The translations under genes and the position numbers were made by a program. Under the pieces are notes generated by a model. That model was given only the letters and a program-made list of their open reading frames with translations. It was not told the origin of the DNA and searched no databases. Positions 24,072 through 32,463 of a stretch of 64,000 bases of DNA are shown here, piece by piece (position 1 is the stretch's first letter; every line of letters starts with the position of its first letter). The stretch is from WHSV01 sp050694055 (lineage in GTDB: Bacteria > Actinomycetota > CADDZG01 > WHSQ01). The stretch is taken from assembly GCA_050694055.1 (NCBI GenBank), contig JBOGWX010000035.1, positions 1 to 64,000 on the forward strand, in the 5' to 3' direction.

Positions 24072-25688
24072 ATGACCAAGATGATCGCTTACGACGAGGA
24101 AGCACGCCGCGCGCTCGAGCGCGGGATGAACCAGCTCGCCGACGCGGTCAAGGTGACGCTCGGGCCCAAGGGCCGCAACGTCGTGCTCGAAAAGAAGTGG
24201 GGCGCGCCCACGATCACCAACGACGGTGTCTCCATCGCCAAGGAGATCGAGCTCGAGGACCCCTACGAGAAGATCGGGGCCGAGCTCGTCAAGGAGGTCG
24301 CCAAGAAGACCGACGATGTCGCCGGTGACGGTACGACCACGGCGACCGTGCTGGCCCAGGCCATGGTGCGTGAGGGCCTTCGCAATGTCGCCGCAGGCGC
24401 CAATCCCATTGCGCTCAAGCGTGGGATCGAGAAGGGCGTCGACGCGGTGGTGGAGTCCATTCAGAGCTCCTCGCGGGAGGTCGGCGGACGCGACCAGATC
24501 GCGCAGGTTGCCACCATCTCGGGTAACAACGACCCCGAGATCGGCGAGACCATCGCCGAGGCCATGGACAAAGTCGGCAAGGACGGAGTCATCACCGTCG
24601 AGGAGTCCAACACCTTCGGACTCGAGCTCGAGCTGGTCGAGGGAATGCGGCTCGATAAGGGCTACATCTCCCCCTACTTCGTGACCGACGCAGAGCGCAT
24701 GGAATCGGTGCTCGAGGAGCCCTACATCCTGATCGCCAACCAGAAGATCTCCGCGGTCAAAGACCTTCTCCCCGTCCTCGAGAAGGTGAGCCAGTCGGGC
24801 AAGGCCTTGCTCATCATCGCCGAGGACGTCGAGGGCGAGGCCCTCGCGACGCTGGTGGTCAACAAGCTGCGCGGCACCTTCAAGGCTGCGGGGATCAAGG
24901 CCCCCGGCTTCGGCGACCGCCGCAAGGCGATGATGCAGGACATCGCGATTCTCACGGGCGGCCAGGTCGTCAGTGAAGAGATCGGCCTGAAGCTCGAGAG
25001 CGTCGGTCTCGACATGCTGGGACGCGCTCGCAAGGTCGTCGTGACCAAGGACGACACGACCATCGTCGAGGGCGGCGGTTCGGCCGACGACATCACCGGT
25101 CGCGTCAACCAGATCAAGGCCGAGATCGAGCGCAGCGATTCGGACTACGACACCGAGAAGCTCCAGGAACGTCTGGCTAAGCTGGCCGGTGGTGTCGGCG
25201 TCATCAAGGTCGGCGCCGCGACCGAGGTCGAGCTCAAGGAGAAGAAGCACCGCATCGAGGACGCGGTCCAAACCGCCAAGGCCGCCGTCGAAGAGGGCAT
25301 CGTCCCGGGTGGTGGAGTGACGTTGCTCGCCGCTGCTGAGTCAATCGAGAAGCTCGAGCTGACCGGCGACGAGGCCACGGGCGCGCGCATCGTCAAGCGC
25401 GCTCTCGAGGAGCCGGTCAAGATCATTGCCATCAACGCCGGCCTCGAGGGTGGAGTCGTGATCGCGAAGATCCGGACGCTCGGCGCAGGCGAGGGACTGA
25501 ACGCGGCGACCGGCGAGTACACCGACTTGATCTCCGCCGGAGTCCTCGACCCGGCCAAGGTCACCCGCTCCGGATTGCAGAACGCGGCTTCGATCGCAGC
25601 ACTGTTCCTCACCACCGAGGCGATCGTGGCCGACAAGCCGGAGAAGGAGAGCGCGCCGGCCATGCCGGGCGGCGACATGGACTTCTAG
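24072..25688 (+). CDS. groL: Chaperonin GroEL (60 kDa)
   Basis: A 538-residue group I chaperonin; ATP-driven folding cage. Motifs: VTLGPKGRNVVLEKKWGAP, the ATPase DVAGDGTTTATVLAQAM, PGFGDRRKAMMQDIA, and the C-terminal VLDPAKVTRSGLQNAASIAALFLTTEAIV. The tail ends PAMPGGDMDF, a variant without the usual GGM repeats. AGGAGGT lies before the ATG. There is no groES immediately upstream, as for the separately encoded groEL copies common in Actinomycetota. Confidence 0.98.
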   Translation: MTKMIAYDEEARRALERGMNQLADAVKVTLGPKGRNVVLEKKWGAPTITNDGVSIAKEIELEDPYEKIGAELVKEVAKKTDDVAGDGTTTATVLAQAMVREGLRNVAAGANPIALKRGIEKGVDAVVESIQSSSREVGGRDQIAQVATISGNNDPEIGETIAEAMDKVGKDGVITVEESNTFGLELELVEGMRLDKGYISPYFVTDAERMESVLEEPYILIANQKISAVKDLLPVLEKVSQSGKALLIIAEDVEGEALATLVVNKLRGTFKAAGIKAPGFGDRRKAMMQDIAILTGGQVVSEEIGLKLESVGLDMLGRARKVVVTKDDTTIVEGGGSADDITGRVNQIKAEIERSDSDYDTEKLQERLAKLAGGVGVIKVGAATEVELKEKKHRIEDAVQTAKAAVEEGIVPGGGVTLLAAAESIEKLELTGDEATGARIVKRALEEPVKIIAINAGLEGGVVIAKIRTLGAGEGLNAATGEYTDLISAGVLDPAKVTRSGLQNAASIAALFLTTEAIVADKPEKESAPAMPGGDMDF

Positions 25689-25713
25689 TCCCTTGCCTTC
25701 GCAGTTATCGAAA

Positions 25714-25735
25714 AAGCCCCCGGACCCGGGGGCTT
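25714..25735 (+). terminator. Intrinsic terminator, probably bidirectional
   Basis: A GC-rich hairpin AAGCCCCC / GGGGGCTT with a 6-base loop is followed by TTCTTTCC on the plus strand. On the minus strand the same stem is followed by a T run (from AAAAA at 25711). It sits between the convergent groEL and YihY genes and should serve both. Confidence 0.85.
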
Positions 25736-25773
25736 CTTTCCTCTTGGCCTAACCGACCCTTGGCGGAACCGGA

Positions 25774-26754
25774 TCAGACCGCGCTCTGCACGGAGGTCGC
25801 GCTCTGGTCGGCACCCGGCGAGGGGTTGGCGTCCTCCTCGGTCGCGGGCTCCGACACCCCTGCGCGAATCGCTTCGAGTTGGGCGGCGAAGGCCAAGCCG
25901 AAGAAGATCGCCAACGAGGTGAGCAGGGACCACAGCAGCAACCCGATGATCCCGGCGAGAGGACCGTAGGTGTCACCGATGGCCTCGGACGCGGTCAGGT
26001 AGATCGAGAGCGCGCCGGTGAAGAGCAGCCAGAAGGCGACGGTCACGATGGCTCCCGCGGCCAGCCAGGACATCGAGGGCTGGCGGCGTCGTGGAGAGAA
26101 CTTGAACAACATCGAGAACCCGGTCAGCACGAATATCAGCACCGCCGGCCAGCGAGCGAACTGCCACACGGTAACCGCGTCGTCGCTCCAGCCCGTCGTC
26201 GCTCCAGCATCCTCTATCGCGGAGCCTGCGATGAACACCACGAAGGCTGCCAGGACGAGGACGCCCACGGTGAGAGCGAGCACCAACGCAACCGCGTACT
26301 TGCGAAGCGTGGCGCGGTCACTCTCGATACCGTAGATGCGGTTGGCCCCGCGCTCGATCTGACCCATCGCGCCGGTGGCGGCGATGAGCGCGGCAAGGCC
26401 TCCGACCAACACGGCCGTGTCCGAATCGGATGCGGCGCCGCCCCCCTGCTCGAGGGCTTCGGTGACGAGGCCACCCGAGGGCCCGGGCGCCATCGCATTC
26501 ATCGCCTCCTCGACCAGCCGGCGGAAGTCCGTCTGGTCCGCTGCGACGGTCAACCCGACGAACGCAATCAGCGCCGGGAAGACGGTCAGCATGATTTGGA
26601 AGGCAAGTCCGCGCGAGTGGCTGAAACCGTCCGCGGCCCGGAAGCGTTCGAAGGAATCGCGGGCGAGGCGCCACCAGCCGGTTCTCTTCAGCGTGGCCGC
26701 AGCGTCATCGCCTTCAAGCTCGTAGGTCTGCGGTACCGCGGTGGCAGTACTCAT
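25774..26754 (-). CDS. YihY/BrkB family membrane protein
   Basis: A 326-residue protein with about six helices. Family features: HSRGLAFQIMLTVFPALIAFVGL at the first helix, GAMGQIERGANRIYGIESDR, KFSPRRRQPSMSWLAAGAI, and YGPLAGIIGLLLWSLLTSLAIFFGLAFAAQLEA at the end. ATG 26754 is the only good start; AAGGAGG lies 12 bases upstream, rather far. The family was once called ribonuclease BN in error; its real function (transport or envelope) is unsettled. It has an acidic C-terminal tail. Confidence 0.9.
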   Translation of the reverse strand: MSTATAVPQTYELEGDDAAATLKRTGWWRLARDSFERFRAADGFSHSRGLAFQIMLTVFPALIAFVGLTVAADQTDFRRLVEEAMNAMAPGPSGGLVTEALEQGGGAASDSDTAVLVGGLAALIAATGAMGQIERGANRIYGIESDRATLRKYAVALVLALTVGVLVLAAFVVFIAGSAIEDAGATTGWSDDAVTVWQFARWPAVLIFVLTGFSMLFKFSPRRRQPSMSWLAAGAIVTVAFWLLFTGALSIYLTASEAIGDTYGPLAGIIGLLLWSLLTSLAIFFGLAFAAQLEAIRAGVSEPATEEDANPSPGADQSATSVQSAV

Positions 26755-26959
26755 TAGTGCGAAATGCCTCCTTTTCTCATGACGCCACTTGGGAACCGCC
26801 GACGGCCCTTCGTATCTCTCGGAAGTACCCGGGCGAGTCGGAACAGAAACTCGGTCTGGTCGCGTGAGGTGGACTCGGCTATCCTCGAGGACACAGGGCA
26901 AGGATTCTTGCCTGCTGGGTGAAACAGTCCGCCCGGACCGGACAGTTAGAGGGGGACTC

Positions 26960-27172
26960 ATGACCAGCCCAGCACTGTGCCCCACCTGCAACCGAGAGGT
27001 CGCCCTCGGCGAGGACGACGAGCCCTTCTGCCCCGTCTGCAGTTCACCACTAGTCGATCGCCCGGTCCCGCAAAACGTGCGGTCCGCAGCGCTCCGCCCG
27101 CTAGCGCCTATCGGAGGCTCACTCGACCGGAGATCGCTTCCCCACGACCACTCCGGGGACCCCCATACGTAG
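26960..27172 (+). CDS. Small zinc-ribbon protein
   Basis: A 70-residue protein starting at ATG 26960 with AGGGGG 5 bases upstream. It has one four-Cys zinc ribbon (CPTCNREV, then FCPVCSSPL) near the N-terminus and a basic, His-containing tail without recognisable domain. Function unknown. It precedes the HD-GYP gene by 65 bases and could share its transcript. Confidence 0.6.
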   Translation: MTSPALCPTCNREVALGEDDEPFCPVCSSPLVDRPVPQNVRSAALRPLAPIGGSLDRRSLPHDHSGDPHT

Positions 27173-27237
27173 AAATACGTAGAGCCCATATCTCGCTTCG
27201 GTTCAAGCGCGCCGGCCGATAGGCCGTTCACCCAAAG

Positions 27238-28932
27238 GTGAGCATCGTCGCGGGGGCCGGGGAACGCGCCGCAGCCGGAGTGAGCAGGAGAAAGGGTGCA
27301 CTTCGCGCCCTGCTCTTGTTCGTCGCCGTCCTGGTATTGCCGAACGCGTTCCTCTACATCCTGAGGACGACTCCGGGTCTCGACATCCTGCTCGACTCTC
27401 CCAGCTTCCATCTCGGCGTTGTTTCGGCGATCTCCTTCTGTGCGCTGGTGGTGGCTATTGCGGCGGCGGTCGCCGCACTACGAGCGCGCAAGCCAGTGTT
27501 GGTCCTCGTTGCTCTCGGCTGTCTCTCGGTCGGAATATTCATGCTGGCCCATGGCGTGTCAACCCCGGGACTCGGCTTCGGCGACGGAGTGAACATCTGG
27601 TTTCATCGCTTCCCCATCTTGGCCATCGCCGGCTTCGCGGTCTGTTTGACGGCCGCGACGCGCCGCAACAACAGGACCACCCGCCTGATCGCAAGACACC
27701 CGGGCGCAGCTCTTCTCGTTCCGACTCTGCTCATGGTGGCCCTGGGGGTTGGTGCAGTAGTACTGCCCACAGATGCCGAACAGCAGCACGATTACGGTCA
27801 AAGCTACGGTGGCTACGGTACAGACGAGCACGAAGACGAACACGACTCCTACGGTGCGGGCATACGCGGGGACGGCTACGGATCGCACGGAGGGGATGAG
27901 TACGAGGAAGGTCACGGTGCGTATGAGGAAGAGTATGGCCACGACAAGGGGGCCGTAGCTCATACGCCGGGACTTGGCTACCTCTCGCAGGGTTACGGCG
28001 ATCGCTCGAGCTTCGAGCTCGTCGTCATGGTCGGCGTCGCGGTGCTGGGCGCGCTGATGTTGCTATTCGCCGCGCGCAGCTACTGGTTCAGGTGGCGCTA
28101 CGGTCAGGATCCGGTCGAGTTCTCGCTGTTGCTCGCGTGCTTGCTGTCGCTGGACGCTATCGTGGCAGTGCTGTTCGGCACTCCGGGGCGCCTGTCGTGG
28201 TTCGACTATCACGCTTATCTGCTTGCGGGTTTCGGAGCTGCCGCACTGGCGGTGATGTTCGGCTACCGGCGTGCACACGGGGTGGACGGAGCATTGCACA
28301 GCCTGACGTTGACCGAGACGGTCGATCAGGTCTTCAACGGCTCGCCCGAAGCTCTGCGAGTGCTGATCGGCGCAGTCGAAGCCAGAGACCTCTACACTCA
28401 AGGCCACTCCCGACGGGTCTCCGAGATGTCGGCACGCATCGGCGTCGCCATGGGGCTTGGCCCAGATCAGGTCCGTCTGCTGGTGCAGGGCGCCATCATT
28501 CACGACATCGGCAAGATCGGCATGCCCGACAGCGTCCTCAACAAACAAGGTCCTCTTACCCGCGACGAGCGCAAGCTCATCGAGGAGCACCCCATCGTCG
28601 GATGGGACATCGCGAAGCGAGTCGCATCGCTGCAGAGCGCACTCCCCGTCATACGCCATCACCACGAGCGTCACGATGGGCTCGGTTATCCGGACCGCCT
28701 GCAGGGCGCCTCCATACCGTTCTACGCGCGCATCGTGGCCGTCGCCGATGTCTGGGACGCGCTCACCTCGAACCGTTCCTATCGAGAGGCCTGGTCGCAA
28801 GAGAAGACGCTGCACATCATGCGCGAGGGGCGCGGAACACAGTTCGATCCCGAGTGCCTCGATGCATTCATGAGATTGATGCACAGGAAAGGCTACGAAC
28901 CCGAGACACTGGAGCCCCTGGCAGCCGACTAG
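27238..28932 (+). CDS. HD-GYP domain membrane protein with acidic His/Tyr/Gly-rich extracytoplasmic loop
   Basis: A 564-residue protein. The N-terminal half has about eight helices in two blocks (about 21-175 and 259-342). Between them lies a loop (about 180-256) rich in Gly, Tyr, Asp/Glu and seven His, for example YGSHGGDEYEEGHGAYEE. The C-terminal HD-GYP domain has the metal-binding HD in GAIIHDIGKIGMPDS (422-423) and HHHERHDGLGYPDRL (474-488), so it should hydrolyse cyclic di-GMP or a related dinucleotide. The loop may sense a metal ion or proton. GTG 27238 is used as start; a GTG at residue 15 is possible. Confidence 0.88.
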   Translation: MSIVAGAGERAAAGVSRRKGALRALLLFVAVLVLPNAFLYILRTTPGLDILLDSPSFHLGVVSAISFCALVVAIAAAVAALRARKPVLVLVALGCLSVGIFMLAHGVSTPGLGFGDGVNIWFHRFPILAIAGFAVCLTAATRRNNRTTRLIARHPGAALLVPTLLMVALGVGAVVLPTDAEQQHDYGQSYGGYGTDEHEDEHDSYGAGIRGDGYGSHGGDEYEEGHGAYEEEYGHDKGAVAHTPGLGYLSQGYGDRSSFELVVMVGVAVLGALMLLFAARSYWFRWRYGQDPVEFSLLLACLLSLDAIVAVLFGTPGRLSWFDYHAYLLAGFGAAALAVMFGYRRAHGVDGALHSLTLTETVDQVFNGSPEALRVLIGAVEARDLYTQGHSRRVSEMSARIGVAMGLGPDQVRLLVQGAIIHDIGKIGMPDSVLNKQGPLTRDERKLIEEHPIVGWDIAKRVASLQSALPVIRHHHERHDGLGYPDRLQGASIPFYARIVAVADVWDALTSNRSYREAWSQEKTLHIMREGRGTQFDPECLDAFMRLMHRKGYEPETLEPLAAD

Positions 28933-28935
28933 TGA

Positions 28936-28987
28936 CATTCTCGGACCCTGAGGGGCGCGTGAGGCGACACCTCAGGGTGCGAGAGTG
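28936..28987. terminator. Long hairpin between convergent genes
   Basis: An 18-base arm (28936-28953) pairs with 28970-28987 with two mismatches around a 16-base loop; the core CCTGAGG/CCTCAGG is perfect. It starts 4 bases after the HD-GYP stop and lies before the end of rpmG on the other strand. There is no clear T run, so it may be a Rho-assisted or RNA-stabilising structure. A second small palindrome (CCGAAT-G-ATTCGG) follows at 28988-29000. Confidence 0.5.
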
Positions 28988-29002
28988 CCGAATGATTCGG
29001 GG

Positions 29003-29164
29003 TTAGCGAGTCTCTCGGTGCGCCGTGTGAGAGCGGCACCAGCGACAGTACTTCTTCAGCTCGACCCGGTCACGTGAGTTGTGACGGTTCTTCTCGGAGA
29101 TGTAGTTACGCCGCTTGCACGATGTGCACTCGAGCGTCACGTGGACGCGACGGTCAGAAGCCAC
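29003..29164 (-). CDS. rpmG: 50S ribosomal protein L33
   Basis: A 53-residue protein: it begins ASDRRVHVTLECTSCKRRN, then YISEKNRHNSRDRVELKKY and CRWCRSH. The two CxxC pairs (Cys13/16 and Cys40/43) make the zinc-binding form of L33. GAGGTG lies 7 bases before GTG 29164 on the minus strand. A zinc-dependent L33 often has a zinc-free paralogue used in zinc starvation; none is in the window. Confidence 0.93.
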   Translation of the reverse strand: MASDRRVHVTLECTSCKRRNYISEKNRHNSRDRVELKKYCRWCRSHTAHRETR

Positions 29165-29206
29165 GGTGGTTCACCTCGGTAGTGGGATTGTGGTGCGAAC
29201 CACGAG

Positions 29207-29212
29207 AGTATA
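29207..29212 (-). promoter_or_regulatory. -10 box of the rpmG promoter
   Basis: TATACT on the minus strand lies about 42 bases upstream of the rpmG GTG. A matching -35 is not convincing. This leaves room for a normal leader with the GAGGTG ribosome site. Confidence 0.45.
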
Positions 29213-29237
29213 GCCCGTCGGTGGGCGCGGTCCCCGC

Positions 29238-29603
29238 CTAGCTCGCGCTCTGGGCCTCGAGGTCCGGAGCCGAGTGCCGGGCCTTGGAACGGTCGATCAG
29301 CGACCGCACCGAGCGCACGATGGGGACCTCACTCTCGGGCCCCCAGTTCATGCGGGGCGCCGGAGCAAAGGCGGCGATGGGGTCGTTGGTCTCGTAGCCA
29401 CCCTGCTCGAGCACCTTCCACACCGTGGTCGGCTCGGCGCGCACCGGCGGAGGAGGCGGCGGAGGGGGGGCCTGGACGCGCCGCGGGGGTGACGGCGGAG
29501 GGGTGGACGGTGCCGTGCTCGGCGCGAAGGAGTGACCTCGTTGGCAGGTCCCCCCGAAGTCGCTGACTTCGGCCTTGCAGATATGGCAGTAGGCAAACGT
29601 CAC
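29238..29603 (-). CDS. Zinc-finger and proline-rich small protein
   Basis: A 121-residue protein, start GTG 29603 with GGAGG 10 bases upstream. It opens with a short metal site (YCHICKAEVSD, then CQRGHSF), then a proline-rich linker with runs of Pro (about 45-68), and a C-terminal segment with RSVRSLIDRSKARHSAPD. I do not recognise the family. It follows the ABC-2 permease gene on the same strand by about 60 bases. Confidence 0.5.
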   Translation of the reverse strand: MTFAYCHICKAEVSDFGGTCQRGHSFAPSTAPSTPPPSPPRRVQAPPPPPPPPVRAEPTTVWKVLEQGGYETNDPIAAFAPAPRMNWGPESEVPIVRSVRSLIDRSKARHSAPDLEAQSAS

Positions 29604-29662
29604 TGGCTCAGCACCTCCACCCGATTCATCGGCCGTCTCCAGGCGGAAGTTGAGCCGTATTT

Positions 29663-30457
29663 CTACGCGACCAGGTCCCGACGATTCAGCCCCCACGCGG
29701 CAACGGCCACGAGGAGGGCGGTGAGGGCGACGAACAGCGCACTGTGGGTGAGGCTGAACCCGTTCGCCAGCGGGTTGGACCCGTCGTAGAGGTAGAAGGG
29801 AGTCGCCTTCTCGAGGGGATTCAGGCCCTCGACCACGGGGGCCAAGGACGAGACGAAGTAGGAGATCGTCGCCAGCCCCGCCGCGACGCCGGCGCTCAAA
29901 GCCTTGTTGCCGACCGTGCACGAGATCGCCAGCGCGATCCCGGCGAACAGCAGGGCGAGCAAGCTCACTCCGAGCATGGCGGCCCCGAGCTCGCCCGCTC
30001 CTATGTCCATGTCCACCGGACTCGCAAGACCCCACAGCACCAGGAAGCACACGACCCCGAGACAGAGAGTGAGCACGGAGATCGCCCCGAACTTGTGCAA
30101 CACGACCCGAGTGCGCGAGATCGGGTTCGCCATCAACAGATCGAAGGTGTGGCGCTGCTCCTCGCCGGCGATCGCGTCCGCGCCACGACTCACTGCAAAT
30201 ATGAGCAGCAGAAGCGGGCCCAGGTAACTGAAGAACTGACTGTCGAGGTAGCCCACCGGAGATGCGATGTCCTCCGCACCGAACAGAGCGTTCAGCGACT
30301 CCGGAAGATTCTCCGTGAGCTCGTTGAAACTCTCGTCGCCTGCCACTGCGGGATAGAACGCCATGAAGAACGCGATGAGCAGCGCCAGGCTGATCGACCA
30401 GATCAGCAACGACCGGCGATTGTCGCGCAGAGTCTTGAGAAACACGCTGCTAAGCAC
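29663..30457 (-). CDS. ABC-2 type exporter permease
   Basis: A 264-residue membrane protein with six helices. It starts LSSVFLKTLRDNRRSLLIWS and contains the ABC-2 feature RGADAIAGEEQRHTFDLLMANPISRTRVVLHK before the second block of helices. It overlaps the ATPase gene by 8 bases, so the two form one exporter. Substrate unknown; such pairs often export drugs, lipids or peptides. Confidence 0.88.
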   Translation of the reverse strand: MLSSVFLKTLRDNRRSLLIWSISLALLIAFFMAFYPAVAGDESFNELTENLPESLNALFGAEDIASPVGYLDSQFFSYLGPLLLLIFAVSRGADAIAGEEQRHTFDLLMANPISRTRVVLHKFGAISVLTLCLGVVCFLVLWGLASPVDMDIGAGELGAAMLGVSLLALLFAGIALAISCTVGNKALSAGVAAGLATISYFVSSLAPVVEGLNPLEKATPFYLYDGSNPLANGFSLTHSALFVALTALLVAVAAWGLNRRDLVA

Positions 30458-31388
30458 GGTCGGGCCCCCGGTAATAAGAGAGGAAGATCTCCTCGAGGTC
30501 AGGCTCGTGACTGATCACGTCGCGCACCTCGAATCGAGCGGCCTGCTTGATGACCGGATCGACCGACCCCTGCACGGTGATGTAGGCGACCCCGTCGTCG
30601 ACTCGGGCTTCCACGTTGCCTATGTTCGAGAACGTATCCGGGGGCACCGGTTGCGCGAAACGAATCTCGAGTGACCGCATCGCCTTCGCCTTGAGCGACC
30701 GAACGTCCTCGACAGCCACCAGCCTGCCCTCCCGCACTATGCCGACGCGGTGTGCAACCTCCTCTACCTCGCTCAGGACGTGCGAGGAGAGAAAGACGGT
30801 CGCTCCCCTGGCGGTGGCCTCGTGCACGAAAGCTTGGAACTCGAGTTGCACGAGCGGGTCCAACCCACTCGTGGGCTCGTCGAGGATCAAGACGCGGGGC
30901 TCGTGCATGAAGGCCTGCACGATGCCGATCTTCTGTTTGTTGCCTTTCGACAAGCTCCTTATGTGACGGTCGAGATCGAGGTCGAGCCGGCGAGCGAGTT
31001 CCTCGACCTGCCCAGGGTCAACGCCACCTCGGAGTTCTCCGAAATAGGTGAGCAACTCGCGCCCCGTCATCGTCGGGTAGAGATCGAGCTCGCCCGGAAG
31101 ATAGCCAACCTGTCGCCGGATCTCGACGCTGTGTGCGCGGGCATCGAGCCCCAGTACCTCCGCCGAGCCAGAACTCGGACGGAGAAAGTCGAGGAGCAGA
31201 CGAATCGTGGTCGTCTTGCCCGCTCCGTTGGGACCGAGGTAGCCGAAGACCTCACCATGAGGTATCTCTAAGTCGAGGTCGACGATGCCGCGCGCTTTTC
31301 CGTAGCTCTTGGTAAGTCTGTTCGTTCGGATTGCGGGGAGAGGCGCGTCGCTCGCCTCGATGAATGCCCGGCTGGCGTCAACTGTCAC
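30450..31388 (-). CDS. ABC exporter ATP-binding protein
   Basis: A 312-residue ATPase, partner of the ABC-2 permease. Walker A LGPNGAGKTTTIR, Q-loop VGYLPGELDLYPTMTG, signature LSKGNKQK (variant of LSGGQ seen in this exporter group), Walker B VLILDEPTSGLDP, and H-loop FLSSHVLSEVEE. A C-terminal extra domain of about 80 residues is typical of CcmA/NatA-like subunits. It starts at GTG 31388 without a clear ribosome site. Confidence 0.92.
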   Translation of the reverse strand: MTVDASRAFIEASDAPLPAIRTNRLTKSYGKARGIVDLDLEIPHGEVFGYLGPNGAGKTTTIRLLLDFLRPSSGSAEVLGLDARAHSVEIRRQVGYLPGELDLYPTMTGRELLTYFGELRGGVDPGQVEELARRLDLDLDRHIRSLSKGNKQKIGIVQAFMHEPRVLILDEPTSGLDPLVQLEFQAFVHEATARGATVFLSSHVLSEVEEVAHRVGIVREGRLVAVEDVRSLKAKAMRSLEIRFAQPVPPDTFSNIGNVEARVDDGVAYITVQGSVDPVIKQAARFEVRDVISHEPDLEEIFLSYYRGPDRA

Positions 31389-31437
31389 ACGGACAAGTCT
31401 GCCACCCCAACATGACCCAACTCAACAAGCCGAGCGC

Positions 31438-31461
31438 CAGGGGTTCCCGGAGGAACCCCTG
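31438..31461 (-). terminator. Perfect 10-bp hairpin downstream of tRNA-Met
   Basis: CAGGGGTTCC and GGAACCCCTG flank a 4-base loop. It begins 8 bases beyond the 3' end of tRNA-Met in the direction of transcription. No T run follows, so it is a terminator-like or processing hairpin. Confidence 0.55.
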
Positions 31462-31468
31462 AGAGTTG

Positions 31469-31540
31469 TAGCGGCGGGTGGACTCGAACCACCGACTCAG
31501 CGATTATGAGCCGCTTGCTCTGCCCCTGAGCTACGCCGCC
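31469..31540 (-). tRNA. tRNA-Met (anticodon CAT)
   Basis: 72 bases forming a full cloverleaf. The 7-bp acceptor stem GGCGGCG/CGCCGCT has one terminal G-U pair. D-arm GCTC/GAGC, anticodon stem AGCGG/TCGCT with loop CTCATAA, T-arm GGTGG-TTCGAAT-CCACC, discriminator A. CCA is not encoded. The first pair is not the C-A mismatch of initiator tRNA, so this is an elongator Met or, if lysidine-modified, Ile(CAU). Confidence 0.92.
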
Positions 31541-31631
31541 CCAGGTTCGTTCTGGCGGCCCCGGATGGACACGAAGATGCTGTCGCAGGGCCGTACTCAA
31601 GCCTAACGCGGGGCGACCCGTAGGTCTTCCG

Positions 31632-31704
31632 AGCCCCGTCACAGAATCGAACTGTGGACCTTCTCCTTACCATGGAGACGCTCTGCCGACTGAGCTAACG
31701 GGGC
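31632..31704 (-). tRNA. tRNA-Thr (anticodon GGT)
   Basis: 73 bases with perfect acceptor stem GCCCCGT/ACGGGGC, D-arm GCTC/GAGC, anticodon stem TCTCC/GGAGA with loop ATGGTAA, T-arm ending ACAG-TTCGATT-CTGT, discriminator T. CCA is not encoded. It lies 91 bases upstream of tRNA-Met on the same strand, so the two may be cotranscribed. TATCCT about 20 bases upstream (31723-31728) could be the -10. Confidence 0.92.
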
Positions 31705-31937
31705 CACGATCAGCGGAGATCGAGGATACATGCTCCCCGCACACGCCCGGCCGATAGACCACGCTCGAGTCAGATGGTTCGAAGGTAGCCTCGGTAGCCG
31801 CTCACCCGGACCGGTCGATCTCTCTAGTGGCATCGTCAGCCTCCGAGCGGGTGAGGCTGGCCCACTCGGCTTACGGGGCGATCCAACGAATTGGCTCACT
31901 TTCACAACCTTCTCGCCCCGATCGTCGTCTTTAGTGC
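31705..31937. other. Intergenic region before the sigma-factor remnant
   Basis: Apart from the likely tRNA promoter on the minus strand, I see no gene or repeat. Short open frames crossing it overlap the tRNA gene or lack any recognisable domain. Confidence 0.4.
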
Positions 31938-32463
31938 ATGAAGCGGCAGAGAGTTCAGGAGCTTGTGTCTCTGTACGTCAACCACTTTGGTGCGGCTAAA
32001 CGGTTCGCATACCTCCTGACTGGTGATGAGTCGAGTGCAGAGGTCATAGCGCAGGAAGCCTTCGTGAGGATGTTCTCCGCCCTCACGAGGATCAAGACTG
32101 GGGCGGCTCTTCCCGCCTACCTGCGTCGAGTCATCGTGAATCTCGCAAACGACCGTGGGAGGAGACAGTCGCGTGAGTAGGAACGCCAGCTTGCAGTGGC
32201 CCCACCGTGATCGGCGCTTTCTTTCGTCGTTCCCAGCCGATGACATGCCGGTGTCGTTCAGCGACGATATCGACCAACGCGACGAGATTTGGACGGCTTT
32301 GCAGCGCCTCCCGTACCGGCAGCGGGTCGCGATCATCATCCTCCGTACCACGAGGACCTGTCAGAGATCGATACCGCGGAGGTCATGGACTGCTCGACGG
32401 GATCCGGCCAGGCCGCGAGCCACTACTTCACCCCTCTTCGCCACTCGGTTCGTACTGGCGAAC
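31938..32463 (+). pseudogene. Frameshifted ECF sigma factor
   Basis: Region 2 is intact at 31938-32180 (YVNHFGAAKRFAYLLTGDES, AEVIAQEAFVRMF, YLRRVIVNLANDRGRR, the sigma-70 core-binding pattern), ending in a premature stop. The linker and start of region 4 continue in another frame from about 32240 (DDMPVSFSDDIDQRDEIWTA, LQRLPYRQRVAIIILR), and the rest of region 4 returns to the first frame from about 32345 (YHEDLSEIDTAEVMDCSTGS). The pieces are collinear with SigE-like ECF factors, so two frameshifts broke one gene. No anti-sigma gene is beside it. The alternative is sequencing error, less likely with two events. Confidence 0.75.

Noticed and set aside
31469..31540. Initiator tRNA
   Set aside because: Acceptor stem starts with G-U rather than the C-A mismatch and lacks the three G-C pairs in the anticodon stem expected for fMet.
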